NCBI GenBank assembly: GCA_910588435.1
Contig: CAJUPL010000018.1
Span: forward strand, 1-39,009
Length of the DNA: 39,009 nt
DNA from: an uncultured Eggerthellaceae bacterium
GTDB lineage: Bacteria; Actinomycetota; Coriobacteriia; Coriobacteriales; Eggerthellaceae
Reading direction: 5' to 3'
The stretch's first letter is position 1; every line of letters begins with the position of its first letter. The notes under the pieces were generated by a model. It did no database searches. It saw only the letters and a list, made by a program, of their open reading frames with translations, and was not told the origin of the DNA. The position numbers and the translations under genes are program-made. Below are positions 14,153 to 21,913 of this stretch, piece after piece.

Positions 14153-15448
14153 TCAGAGCTCGGAGATGATCCTGTTCGCACGTTGGGATACCTCGGCCTT
14201 CACGCGTTCGAGGTCTATGCCTGTCCACTGGCCGTCCTCGTAGATCACCTCACCGTCGCACATGGTGAGCACGACATCAGACCCATCTCCAGCGAACACC
14301 ACGTTGTAGATGGGCTGCGTCATCGGGCACCACTGCGGCCCCGTCACATCCAGCACAGCAACGTCTGCCTTGAAGCCTTCGCGGATCAGCCCGCAATCCT
14401 CACGGCCCTGTGACAGCGCGCCCGTTCGCGTGGCGGCACGGAGCACTTGTGCCGGCTCAACAACAGCCGGGTCAAGCGTGCTTCCCTTGTAGATGAGCCC
14501 CATGACGTACAGGTCAGAGAAGAGGTTGTGGTTGTTGTTGGACGCCATGCCGTCTGAGCCCACGCACACGTTGATGTTGCGCTGAAGCATCTTCGGGATG
14601 GGGGCGAAGCCGCTGCCAAGCTTCATGTTGGAGACAGGGTTGTTCGCAACGAACACGCCCTTGTCCTGCAAGATGTCCATGTCAGCGTCATCCACCCAGA
14701 CGCAGTGCGCGGCGGTGCAAGGGATGTCGAACGCGCCGATGTTCGCGAAGTACTCAACGGGTGACATGCCATCGTGGCGCTCACGGCATTCGCGCACTTC
14801 CTTCTCCGTCTCAGAAACGTGCACGTGCAGGCGCAGTCCCTTGTCCTTCACGATCTGGATGATGTCCTCGCACACCTGCTGGTTGGAGGTGTATTCCGCG
14901 TGGATGTTGTAATCCATGCGGATGCGCCCGTTCGCGCTGCCGTGCAGAGTGCGCACGTATTCCTCGTTCTGGGCGCAGATGGGGTACTCAGAGTACGGCT
15001 TGGGCTCGAACGCCAAGAGCCCCTCGCAGAGGTTCGCCTTCATGCCCGCCTCCGTGACAGCTTTTGCGCGCTCAGGGGTTGCGTAGTACATATCAGAGAA
15101 GCTGACCACGCCGTAGCGCGCCATCTCTGCGCACGCCAGAAGCGTGGCCCAGTAATTGTCCTCAGGCGTCATCTTGCCTTCGAACGGCCAGCACTTCTCC
15201 TCAAGCCAGCGTTGCAGCGGCAGGTTCTCTGCGTATCCGCGAAGGAGCGTCATGGGAGCGTGCGCGTGTGCGTTGTAGAGGCCTGGCACCATGAGCTTGC
15301 CAGCGCCGTCATAGACGCGGCCGTAATCCGCGGCGTTCTCGGGTGCATCAGTCCCTATGTAGTCAATGGTGTCTCCGCTCACGCCAACGTAGACGCTAGG
15401 GCAGTAGTTGAAGTCCTCATCCAGAATGGCGATGTCCTTGAAGAGCAT
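14153..15448 (-). CDS. Amidohydrolase, MTA/SAH or related deaminase
   Basis: A 431-residue metal-dependent hydrolase of the amidohydrolase superfamily. Metal ligands: His61 and His63 in NAHAHAPMTLLRGYAENLPLQRWL, HVHVSE, AHCVW and the catalytic aspartate in GSDGMASNNNHN. The combination HAPMTLLRG plus LPLQRWLE and HVSETEKEV fits the 5'-methylthioadenosine/S-adenosylhomocysteine deaminase subgroup; closely related guanine or atrazine-type deaminases cannot be excluded. Start ATG at 15448 with GAAGGAG 6 nt upstream. No nucleoside-salvage partner adjoins it. Confidence 0.85.
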   Translation of the reverse strand: MLFKDIAILDEDFNYCPSVYVGVSGDTIDYIGTDAPENAADYGRVYDGAGKLMVPGLYNAHAHAPMTLLRGYAENLPLQRWLEEKCWPFEGKMTPEDNYWATLLACAEMARYGVVSFSDMYYATPERAKAVTEAGMKANLCEGLLAFEPKPYSEYPICAQNEEYVRTLHGSANGRIRMDYNIHAEYTSNQQVCEDIIQIVKDKGLRLHVHVSETEKEVRECRERHDGMSPVEYFANIGAFDIPCTAAHCVWVDDADMDILQDKGVFVANNPVSNMKLGSGFAPIPKMLQRNINVCVGSDGMASNNNHNLFSDLYVMGLIYKGSTLDPAVVEPAQVLRAATRTGALSQGREDCGLIREGFKADVAVLDVTGPQWCPMTQPIYNVVFAGDGSDVVLTMCDGEVIYEDGQWTGIDLERVKAEVSQRANRIISEL

Positions 15449-15561
15449 GGTTCTCCTTCGCTTTTGCTGACCGTAAGTGTGTTGGACATAGTCTAATGCT
15501 TGTCATGCAGAACATGAAGATGTGATGTGCGCATGATGTTGGTGAACGAATGAGATTCATG

Positions 15562-15570
15562 TGCTATAGT
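15562..15570 (+). promoter_or_regulatory. Extended -10 promoter (TGCTATAGT) of tRNA-Ala
   Basis: TGC-TATAGT ends 16 nt before the mature 5' end of the tRNA, the right distance for a short leader. No good -35 is seen. Confidence 0.6.
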
Positions 15571-15586
15571 GTGCAAGCACTTTTTC

Positions 15587-15662
15587 GGGGCATTAGCTCA
15601 GCTGGGAGAGCGCATGGCTGGCAGCCATGAGGTCAGGGGTTCGATCCCCCTATGCTCCACCA
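15587..15662 (+). tRNA. tRNA-Ala (anticodon GGC)
   Basis: A 76-nt cloverleaf: acceptor GGGGCAT/ATGCTCC (with a G-T pair), D-arm GCTC...GAGC, anticodon stem CATGG/CCATG with loop CTGGCAG (anticodon GGC at 15620-15622), T-arm AGGGG-TTCGATC-CCCCT, and encoded ACCA 3' end. It decodes GCC/GCU. Confidence 0.97.
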
Positions 15663-15672
15663 TAGGAACAAT

Positions 15673-15702
15673 AGGCGAACACCTTCGGGGTTCGCCTTTT
15701 TT
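15673..15702 (+). terminator. Intrinsic terminator of tRNA-Ala
   Basis: AGGCGAAC (15673-15680) pairs with GTTCGCCT (15690-15697), with CC/GG continuing around TTC, and is followed by a run of six T. Confidence 0.9.
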
Positions 15703-15730
15703 CTGGTTTGGTCCTTGCTGATTTCTTCCT

Positions 15731-15997
15731 GCGGGCGGCTGCATTGCAGCCGCAGCATCCCCTTACTTGTGGGCGCTTGCATTGCAGCCGCAGCATCCCC
15801 TTACTTGTGGGCGCTTGCATTGCAAGCGCAGTTGCACGCTAGTGCAACGTAACTTGCCCGACAGGGCAAGAACACCCGGATGCCAGCAACTGGTCAGGCA
15901 ACCTTGCCTGGCGCAGACCAGCTATCCGGGCATTTCGGGCTGACGCCCTCATTACGCTGTGCTAGCGCACAGCTGCGCTTGCAATGCAAGCGCCCAC
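15731..15997. repeat. Family A structured element, copy 2 (best preserved)
   Basis: Two tandem 38-nt end units (15731-15768, 15769-15806) precede the core 15807-15997. The first 25 nt (15807-15831) are the exact reverse complement of the last 25 nt (15973-15997), and each end is itself a palindrome (GCGCTTGC-ATT-GCAAGCGC). Internal stems: GTTGCAC/GTGCAAC (15831-15848), TTGCCC-GACA-GGGCAA (15854-15869), CCCGGAT (15875-15881)/ATCCGGG (15924-15930) enclosing CTGGTC (15890-15895)/GACCAG (15916-15921), GGGC-TGAC-GCCC (15937-15948) and GCTGTGC-TAGC-GCACAGC (15956-15973). It starts 28 nt after the tRNA-Ala terminator. Between it and the EF-G start (15998-16229) I see only a G-run, a GGCATGC/GCATGCC dyad (16063-16091) and a possible -10 TAGAAT (16101-16106). 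Confidence 0.88.
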
Positions 15998-16229
15998 ACA
16001 TAGGGGGGGTGCATCCGGGACCCCAGAAAGGGAGGGAGCAGCCGCACGCTCTTAGGGATGGCGGCATGCTTGCCCTATACGCAGGCATGCCCATATGAGG
16101 TAGAATTCAACGCGCGAAGTCACACGCATTCGCACCATCAACGCAGCACCCATGTGGCATGTCCTATTGACCAGCGCCCACCTCATCAGAGGCGATCAGG
16201 CGCAAGAGGCGAAAGACGGTGGTTCTGAT

Positions 16230-18305
16230 ATGGCAGCACCAGCAACTGAGCATGTTCGCAATATCGTGCTAGTAGGCCAGGATGGTGCTGGAAAGACATC
16301 ATTGGCAGAGGCCATGCTGTACGTTTCCGGCAAGACACCCAGGATGGGAACCACTCATGATGGGAAGTCATACCTTGACTATGACCCTGAGGAGATAAAG
16401 CGCAAGTTCACCATCAACACGTCCGTTGCGCCCATTCCCTACAAGGACTTCAAGATCAACGTGCTTGACACCTCAGGGCACCCGGACTTCATCGGGGATA
16501 CGCTGGCATCCATGCAGGCCTCTGAGATGGCGCTCTTCGTGGTGGACGCTGTGGCTGGCCCGCAGGTCATGACCACGCGCCTTTGGCGTGAGGCTGAGAA
16601 GATGGACATCTCCCGCGCGGTCTACATCAACCACATAGACCGTGAGAACGCGAACTTCGACGCAGCCATGGCAACCCTGCACGCGCGCTTCGGCGCCCGC
16701 CTTGGTGCTGTCACCATCCCAATGGGCGTTGACAAGGACTTCCAGGGCGTGATCGACGTCATTCGCATGAAGGCGCGCTACCACTCAGCTCAAGGCACCG
16801 AAGAGGTAGTGGAGGACATCCCTGAGGAGTACATGGAAACGGCGCTTGCGGCCCGCGACAAGCTGTGCGACCTGGTGGCTGAGGCTGACGATGAGCTCAT
16901 GATGAAGTACCTTGACGGCGAAGAGCAGCTCACGCAAGAAGAGCTGGAATCCCTCCTTGACAAGGCCATCGCGCAAGAGCTCATAGTGCCCGTGTTCGTT
17001 GGCTCCACCATCATCATGCAGGGTGTTCAGAACCTGATGGAGGACATCGCCACGTACTTCCCGCATCCGCGCAGCCACGGCGGCTTCAAGCAGATGTCTG
17101 ACGGCGTGACCATTCCTATAGACGAAACGAAGCGCCCCTCTGCATTCGTGTTCAAGACGATCTCTGACCCGTTCGTCGGCCGCCTTAGCTTCCTGAAGGT
17201 GCTCTCCGGCTACCTTGAGCCGGGCCTTGAGCTGATCAATTCGCGCACCGGCAAGAAGGAGCGCCTGGGCAAGATCCAGGTCATGATGGGCAAGGAGCCA
17301 GTAGATGTGAAGTCTGCGAAGGCGGGCGACATCATCGTGGTGCCCAAGCTGGCTGAGACGCGCAGCGGGGACACGCTCTCCGTTGAGGGTGACATCAACA
17401 TCATGCCGCTCGATCTACCGGAGCCGCTCTATCCTGTGGCCATAGAGGCCGTTAACAAGAACGAAGAGGACAAGCTGGGCACGTTCCTGGCGCGCGCCGC
17501 AGAGGCTGACCCAACCCTCAAGATCACGCGCGATGAGCAGACGCACCAGACCATCGTGCATGCCATGGGTGAGACCCAGGTTGACATGCTGCTGAACCGC
17601 ATGAAGGACCAAGCAGGCGTTGAGGCGAAGCTGGTTCCCGTCCGCATCCCGTACAGGGAGACCATCCGCAAGCAGGCTGAGGCGCAAGGCCGTCACAAGA
17701 AGCAGACCGGCGGTGCCGGGCAGTTCGGTGACTGCTGGCTGCGCCTGACGCCGAACCCGGGCGAGGGCTATGAGTTCGTTGATGAGATCAAGGGCGGCGT
17801 CATCCCGAACGGGCTCATCCCGGCGGTTGACAAGGGCGTGCAAGAGGCCATGGCTGAGGGCTTCCTGGCAGGATATCCAATGGTTGACATCAAGTGCGCC
17901 GTGTTCGACGGCTCATATCACTCGGTTGACTCCAACGAGATGGCGTTCAAGACCGCCGCGCGCATAGGCTTCCGCGCCGCGGCTGAGAAGGCCAACCCTG
18001 TGGTGCTGGAGCCCATGGCAACCATGGACATCACGGTGTCAGAGGATTACGCGGGCGCTGTGATGGGGGACATCTCCACGCGCCGTGGCCGCATCATCGG
18101 CACTGACGCAGGAGATGCCGGAGACACCATCATCAAGGTGCGCGTGCCTTACGCTGAGGTGATCGAATACACGAAGGACCTGCGCTCCATCACGCGTGGA
18201 TCTGGCACCTATACCATCAAGCTGGAAGGCTATGAGGAGGCGCCTCATGACGTCACCAAGAAGCTGGTAGAGGAGTACGAGCTGGCTCGTGCGCAGGGCA
18301 ACTAG
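16230..18305 (+). CDS. EF-G-like translational GTPase (EF-G2 paralogue)
   Basis: 691 residues with the five-domain layout of elongation factor G. The G-domain motifs are altered: G1 GQDGAGKT (16-23), G3 DTSGHPDF instead of DTPGHVDF, and G4 NHID instead of NKxD; the switch I region reads KFTINTSVAPI. Domain IV (RETIRKQAEAQGRHKKQTGGAGQFGDCWLRL) and domain V (PMATMDITVSEDYAGAVMGDISTRRGRI) are complete. These differences mark the EF-G II type paralogue rather than the housekeeping factor, which is usually next to rpsL/rpsG/tuf; no ribosomal genes adjoin here. Its role in translocation or recycling is unproven. The ATG at 16230 matches the family N-terminus; its ribosome binding site (GGTGG) is weak. 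A 26-codon upstream extension is unlikely. Confidence 0.88.
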   Translation: MAAPATEHVRNIVLVGQDGAGKTSLAEAMLYVSGKTPRMGTTHDGKSYLDYDPEEIKRKFTINTSVAPIPYKDFKINVLDTSGHPDFIGDTLASMQASEMALFVVDAVAGPQVMTTRLWREAEKMDISRAVYINHIDRENANFDAAMATLHARFGARLGAVTIPMGVDKDFQGVIDVIRMKARYHSAQGTEEVVEDIPEEYMETALAARDKLCDLVAEADDELMMKYLDGEEQLTQEELESLLDKAIAQELIVPVFVGSTIIMQGVQNLMEDIATYFPHPRSHGGFKQMSDGVTIPIDETKRPSAFVFKTISDPFVGRLSFLKVLSGYLEPGLELINSRTGKKERLGKIQVMMGKEPVDVKSAKAGDIIVVPKLAETRSGDTLSVEGDINIMPLDLPEPLYPVAIEAVNKNEEDKLGTFLARAAEADPTLKITRDEQTHQTIVHAMGETQVDMLLNRMKDQAGVEAKLVPVRIPYRETIRKQAEAQGRHKKQTGGAGQFGDCWLRLTPNPGEGYEFVDEIKGGVIPNGLIPAVDKGVQEAMAEGFLAGYPMVDIKCAVFDGSYHSVDSNEMAFKTAARIGFRAAAEKANPVVLEPMATMDITVSEDYAGAVMGDISTRRGRIIGTDAGDAGDTIIKVRVPYAEVIEYTKDLRSITRGSGTYTIKLEGYEEAPHDVTKKLVEEYELARAQGN

Positions 18306-18325
18306 GCTCAAGGCTCAAAAGATGG

Positions 18326-18359
18326 GGCGTGAGCAGGGAATCCCTGTTCACGCCTTTTT
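18326..18359 (+). terminator. Intrinsic terminator after the EF-G paralogue
   Basis: GGCGTGAGCAGGGA pairs with TCCCTGTTCACGCC (one internal mismatch) and is followed by TTTTT. Confidence 0.93.
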
Positions 18360-18394
18360 GTTGCCTTCGGATCATCATTCGCTAGGCTATCCAA

Positions 18395-18432
18395 TATAAT
18401 CTCTGCATCGGCGCGCCTATGGGGAGGCGCGC
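18395..18432 (+). promoter_or_regulatory. -10 box and leader hairpin of the SpoVA-like operon
   Basis: A perfect TATAAT (18395-18400) without an obvious -35 precedes a leader of about 95 nt that begins with the hairpin GCGCGCC-TATGGGGA-GGCGCGC (18411-18432). The hairpin may stabilise the message or regulate it. Confidence 0.5.
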
Positions 18433-18502
18433 AAGTCATGCAGTGGATGTTCCTTGAGCAAATGGGGTTGCGCAGAGGTTCATCATGTCTAGGGGGAGAG
18501 AA

Positions 18503-19453
18503 ATGAAGCCTTATAAGACTGTCATCTACAGCTTCTTCTTGGGAGGCCTGTTCGCGCTCATTGCGCAGGCCATTCTGGCATTCTGGCAGCTGGTGCTGAC
18601 AGACACGCCGATGTCGTTCTTCACAGGCGGCGCCACGCTGGTATCCATGGGCGTCATCGGCTGCATCCTTGGCGGCCTTGCCATCTACCAGTACTTCGAG
18701 GAGTGGGCAACGTTCGGTGCGCTGCTCCCGTTCTCCGGTTTTGCCATGGCCGTTGGCATGAAGGCGGTGGGGCCTTGGACCACAAAGAATGAGTCGATGG
18801 GCAAGTGCATCTGGAACTGCGTCTGGTTCGTCGTTTGGTTCAACGTGCTGTTCATGGCTGTTTGCGTGGCGATCGGGTACGTGTGCGGCATGCTGGGCGT
18901 GGCTCCAGCTCAGGACCTGGGCGTGCCGAAGACCGAAGGCGGCATGCTCTTCTTCAACGCATTCTGGGTGGGCGGACTGCTTGCTGCCTTCTTCCAGGTG
19001 CTCTTCATCATCTGCAGGTCCATCACGCCGAAGACCACGCCTCTCTACATCCTGATGACGGCGTGGATGGTGGGCGCCATCCTGGCACCCTTCGGCATCT
19101 CCGGCGCTCTTGCGAACTTCGCCGGACAGGGCTTCTCCGTCATGATCACCGTTGGCGGCTACAACACCTACAACATCGGCATGGATCTCTTCCTTGGTGG
19201 TGAGCATGCAATGGCGGGCCTCGTGCACCTTGGGTCGTTCGCGCTTGCCGTTTGCGGTCTTGCGCTCACGGCGCTGTTCACCTTCTGGATCTACAACTGG
19301 GTGTTCGGCCGCAAGCCCATCCATCAGGTGCATATCGAGAAGGCGCAGCATGCTCTGGCTGAGCTCACTGATGCCATGCCGCCGTCTGACAACATCGAAG
19401 GGTTCGATTACGAGGTTGACCCTGCAACCATCGAAGAAGAGCAGAAGGCTTGA
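18503..19453 (+). CDS. SpoVA-like membrane protein with two tandem SpoVA domains
   Basis: 316 residues, about eight hydrophobic segments. Residues 9-88 (FFLGGLFALIAQAIL... GCILGGLAIYQYF... FGALLPFSGFAMAVGMKAV) match the SpoVAC/SpoVAE fold. Residues 152-232 (FWVGGLLAAFFQVLF... GAILAPFGISGALANFAGQG... ITVGGYNTYNIGMDL) repeat the same pattern, so the protein looks like a fusion or internal duplication. SpoVA proteins form a dipicolinate channel in spores of Firmicutes; nothing else here suggests sporulation, so another small-molecule channel role is inferred. A charged tail of about 50 residues follows. I chose ATG 18503 because GGGGGAGAG precedes it closely; ATG 18485 is the alternative. A small membrane protein follows 26 nt downstream. 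Confidence 0.72.
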   Translation: MKPYKTVIYSFFLGGLFALIAQAILAFWQLVLTDTPMSFFTGGATLVSMGVIGCILGGLAIYQYFEEWATFGALLPFSGFAMAVGMKAVGPWTTKNESMGKCIWNCVWFVVWFNVLFMAVCVAIGYVCGMLGVAPAQDLGVPKTEGGMLFFNAFWVGGLLAAFFQVLFIICRSITPKTTPLYILMTAWMVGAILAPFGISGALANFAGQGFSVMITVGGYNTYNIGMDLFLGGEHAMAGLVHLGSFALAVCGLALTALFTFWIYNWVFGRKPIHQVHIEKAQHALAELTDAMPPSDNIEGFDYEVDPATIEEEQKA

Positions 19454-19479
19454 GCCTGAGCATTCGGAATAGGTGAGCT

Positions 19480-19755
19480 ATGAGCAAGAAGGATAAGAAG
19501 GGCCGTCGTGCAGAGCGCATCCAAGAGCTTGAGATCCGCAAGCGCGCTGGCATGATCCAAGCCATAGCAGCTTTCGTGGTGATGGTGGTCTTGATACTGA
19601 TCAAGACCACTGCAACCACTGCTGGCGCTGAGTGGGCGAACACGATGGTGGCGAATGCGTTCGTATTCATCTGTGCGCTCGTGGCTGCCGGCGTTGCGGG
19701 GTACGGCACCCGCAAATGGAATCTTGCCAGGAAAGAGCTGGATCAGCTCAGGTAA
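19480..19755 (+). CDS. Small two-pass membrane protein of unknown function
   Basis: 91 residues. A basic N-terminus (SKKDKKGRRAERIQELEIRKRAG) is followed by two hydrophobic segments at about 25-45 and 54-76 and a charged tail ending KELDQLR, so both ends should face the cytoplasm. I do not recognise the family. It starts 26 nt after the SpoVA-like gene with AGGTGAG as ribosome binding site and no terminator between, so the two probably form an operon and may act together. A GCGCGC/GCGCGC hairpin without T-run (19768-19785) follows. Confidence 0.75.
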   Translation: MSKKDKKGRRAERIQELEIRKRAGMIQAIAAFVVMVVLILIKTTATTAGAEWANTMVANAFVFICALVAAGVAGYGTRKWNLARKELDQLR

Positions 19756-19864
19756 GATCCGCGCCAAGCGCGCTTGAAGGCGCGCCTGAGGCCTCGGCTG
19801 CTCTTGCGCGCGTCCCAAGCTGCAACCTCCTGTATCATCGCATGCATACGTAGGGGGGGAGTGC

Positions 19865-20884
19865 ATGCCAGATAAGCTGCAAAGCGGAGCAGCGTTCGTC
19901 GCAGATCAGCGCAAGGGCGTGATCGCGCTGCTGCTGTCAACCACCGGCATGGGTCTTACGGGGCTTCTGACCCGTGGTGCCACCCGCCCTGAGTTCTTTG
20001 GGACCGAAGTGGTGGCAGGTGAGCCCATCGGGGCGTTCATGACGCTTGGCCGCATGGTGTGCGCGCTCATCGTGTTCGCCATCATGCTGATCGCCACGCA
20101 CCGCGCGCGTCTATTCAGGGACACGCGCCTTACTTCATCCATCATCCTCGGCGGCCTTTGCGTTGGGATCGCCATGTCCTTGTACATGGTGTCCACTCTC
20201 CTGACCACGCTGGCCGATGCCATCTTCTTGATCTACACGGGCCCTCTGTTCTGCACCATCTTGGCGCGAATCTTCCGCCGGGAACGCATAGATGCGGCGC
20301 AATGGATATGCCTGCTCTTCGTGTTCGCGGGGATGCTGCTCACGTCCGGCATGGTCAGCTTGAAGGAAACGGGCATCTCATTCGGATTCGACCTGGCTAC
20401 ATCTGAGCCCGGGTATCCCAAGAAGGGCCTGGGAGATGCGCTGGGCCTTCTGAGCGGGCTCTTCTACGGGGCGTCGCTGTTCTTCAACGGATACCGCAAG
20501 GATTGCGACTCCATCGTGCGCGGTGTTTGGAACTTCGCAGCTGCATCTGTTGGGTCACTGGTGGTGGCGTGCGTGCTCTGCGCCTTCTGGCCTTTGGGCG
20601 AGGTGACTATGGATCCTGCGAACTGGGGCTTCGCGTTCGCTCTATGGATGATATGCGGCCCGTTCGCACTGGGGCTCTTGCTGGTTGCGGGCCGGAACCT
20701 CCCGGCCGTGGAGTATTCCACCATCGCATACTGGGAGTGCGTGGTGTCGCTTCTGGTGAGCGCACTGGTCTATCAAGAGCCGCTCTCATCGTCCACCATC
20801 GTAGGGGGCGCTTTCATCGTGGCGGGCGGCATGCTGCCCGCGCTTCGTTCGCTCCTGCCAGCCAAGGAGAAGCCATGCCCATAA
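19865..20884 (+). CDS. DMT superfamily (EamA-type) transporter
   Basis: 339 residues, ten predicted hydrophobic segments in two EamA halves. The first half ends with SLYMVSTLLTTLADAIFLIYTGPLFCTILARIFRRERI, the second with LPAVEYSTIAYWECVVSLLVSALVYQEPLSSSTIVGGAFIVAGG, both typical of the family. EamA proteins export or exchange amino acids and other metabolites; substrate unknown. Start ATG with GGGGGAG 4 nt upstream. Its last 10 bases overlap the radical SAM gene in another frame, indicating translational coupling. Confidence 0.88.
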   Translation: MPDKLQSGAAFVADQRKGVIALLLSTTGMGLTGLLTRGATRPEFFGTEVVAGEPIGAFMTLGRMVCALIVFAIMLIATHRARLFRDTRLTSSIILGGLCVGIAMSLYMVSTLLTTLADAIFLIYTGPLFCTILARIFRRERIDAAQWICLLFVFAGMLLTSGMVSLKETGISFGFDLATSEPGYPKKGLGDALGLLSGLFYGASLFFNGYRKDCDSIVRGVWNFAAASVGSLVVACVLCAFWPLGEVTMDPANWGFAFALWMICGPFALGLLLVAGRNLPAVEYSTIAYWECVVSLLVSALVYQEPLSSSTIVGGAFIVAGGMLPALRSLLPAKEKPCP

Positions 20885-21762
20885 GATCCCCTCAGCACAG
20901 GCCGCCACATGACATGAGCAGCCCCATGCTCCAGATCGTCACGGGCTGTTCGCATGGCAAGTGCCATTTCTGCGACATCTTCAACGGCGTGCCGTTCCAG
21001 CCCATCCCGATGGATGAGGTCAAGCATGACATAGACGCCATTGCGAAGGAGGCCATGGCAACCACGCGCCGCATCTACCTCACTGGCGGGAACCCCTTCA
21101 CGTTGCCTACGCACCGCTTGGTCCAGGTGTTCGATGCCGTTGAGGAGCGCATCCCGCAAGTGAAGAGCTACGGCGGATTCTGCCGGATCCTGGATGTTGC
21201 GGCGAAGACGGACGAGGAGCTGACACTCCTTCGAAGCCGCGGCGTGGATGAGATCACCATAGGAGCCGAGAGCGGTCTTGATAGCGCGCTTGCGTTCATG
21301 GAGAAGGGCCACACTGCGGCTGACATAGTGGAGCAGGCGCGCCGCCTCCATGATGCGAACATCAACTTCACGCTCTTCTATCTGGCAGGGATGGCAGGGG
21401 CTGGCAACGGTCAGGAGAATGCGCTGGCGTCTGCTGAGGTCTTCAGCCAAGCGGCACCGAACAGGATCTTGGTGGTCAGCATGACACCAACGAAGGGCTG
21501 GCCGCTAGCCAAGGATATAGAGGCAGGGCTTTGGGAAGCTCCCACTGAGGTGGAGATGGCGCGTGAGATCCAGACGTTCGTTGCGAACCTGACCTGCAAG
21601 ACCATGGTCAACTGTTCGCACGATACTGACATAGTCCGGTTCGAGGGCATGGTCCCCATGAATCAGGCCAAGCTGGTGGAGCTCATGGAGAACAGGATCC
21701 CCATGATGAATGAGGGTGCATCCCGCCGCATGCGCGAAGCGCTGCATGGCGCCACATTCTGA
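20875..21762 (+). CDS. Radical SAM protein with CX4CX2C cluster motif
   Basis: 295 residues. Cys25, Cys30 and Cys33 (GCSHGKCHFC) give CX4CX2C in place of the usual CX3CX2C; this spacing is known in a family of stand-alone radical SAM proteins of anaerobes. The barrel continues with YLTGGNPFTLP (glycine-rich SAM contact), ITIGAESGLDSALAFMEKGHTAADIVEQARRLHDANINFTLFYLAGMAG and ends with LMENRIPMMNEGASRRMREALHG. There is no extra C-terminal cysteine cluster of the SPASM type. The reaction is unknown. ATG at 20875 follows AAGGAGA; the gene overlaps the DMT transporter by 10 bp, hinting that the transporter handles its substrate or product (inference). Confidence 0.85.
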   Translation: MPIRSPQHRPPHDMSSPMLQIVTGCSHGKCHFCDIFNGVPFQPIPMDEVKHDIDAIAKEAMATTRRIYLTGGNPFTLPTHRLVQVFDAVEERIPQVKSYGGFCRILDVAAKTDEELTLLRSRGVDEITIGAESGLDSALAFMEKGHTAADIVEQARRLHDANINFTLFYLAGMAGAGNGQENALASAEVFSQAAPNRILVVSMTPTKGWPLAKDIEAGLWEAPTEVEMAREIQTFVANLTCKTMVNCSHDTDIVRFEGMVPMNQAKLVELMENRIPMMNEGASRRMREALHGATF

Positions 21763-21765
21763 TCC

Positions 21766-21791
21766 CTCCCGCCCACTCTTAAGGGAGAGTG
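21766..21791. repeat. Hairpin with family A right-flank sequence
   Basis: CACTCT-TAAGGG-AGAGTG hairpin (21774-21791) preceded by CCCGCC. The string GCCCACTCTT followed by G-rich sequence also occurs at the right end of family A copy 3, so this may be a solo end remnant. It lacks a T-run. The remaining bases to 21913 show no gene. Confidence 0.35.
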
Positions 21792-21913
21792 CATGGGCTT
21801 GCAGGTAACTGCGCATCAAGCGCAATGCGTAGCGCAGGCATGGATTCGCGAACGCACGGCGTGGGCTTGGATGCGGTAAACTCTTCGCCACACGCTAACA
21901 AGGGAGATCCTGC

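Noticed and set aside
14102..15496. Plus-strand frames opposite the amidohydrolase
   Set aside because: They are shadows; the minus strand carries all metal-binding motifs and a good ribosome binding site.
15652..16098. Short frames between tRNA-Ala and the EF-G gene
   Set aside because: They run through the tRNA terminator and the structured element and have no independent coding signal.
18308..19351. Long minus-strand frame opposite the SpoVA-like gene
   Set aside because: It is a His/Asp/Glu/Arg-rich shadow of a GC-rich gene, with no family resemblance; the plus strand has clear membrane segments and a ribosome binding site.
21763..21913. Cobalamin riboswitch upstream of the binding lipoprotein
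   Set aside because: The region is only about 150 nt and lacks the B12-box (GCCACTG-like) core.
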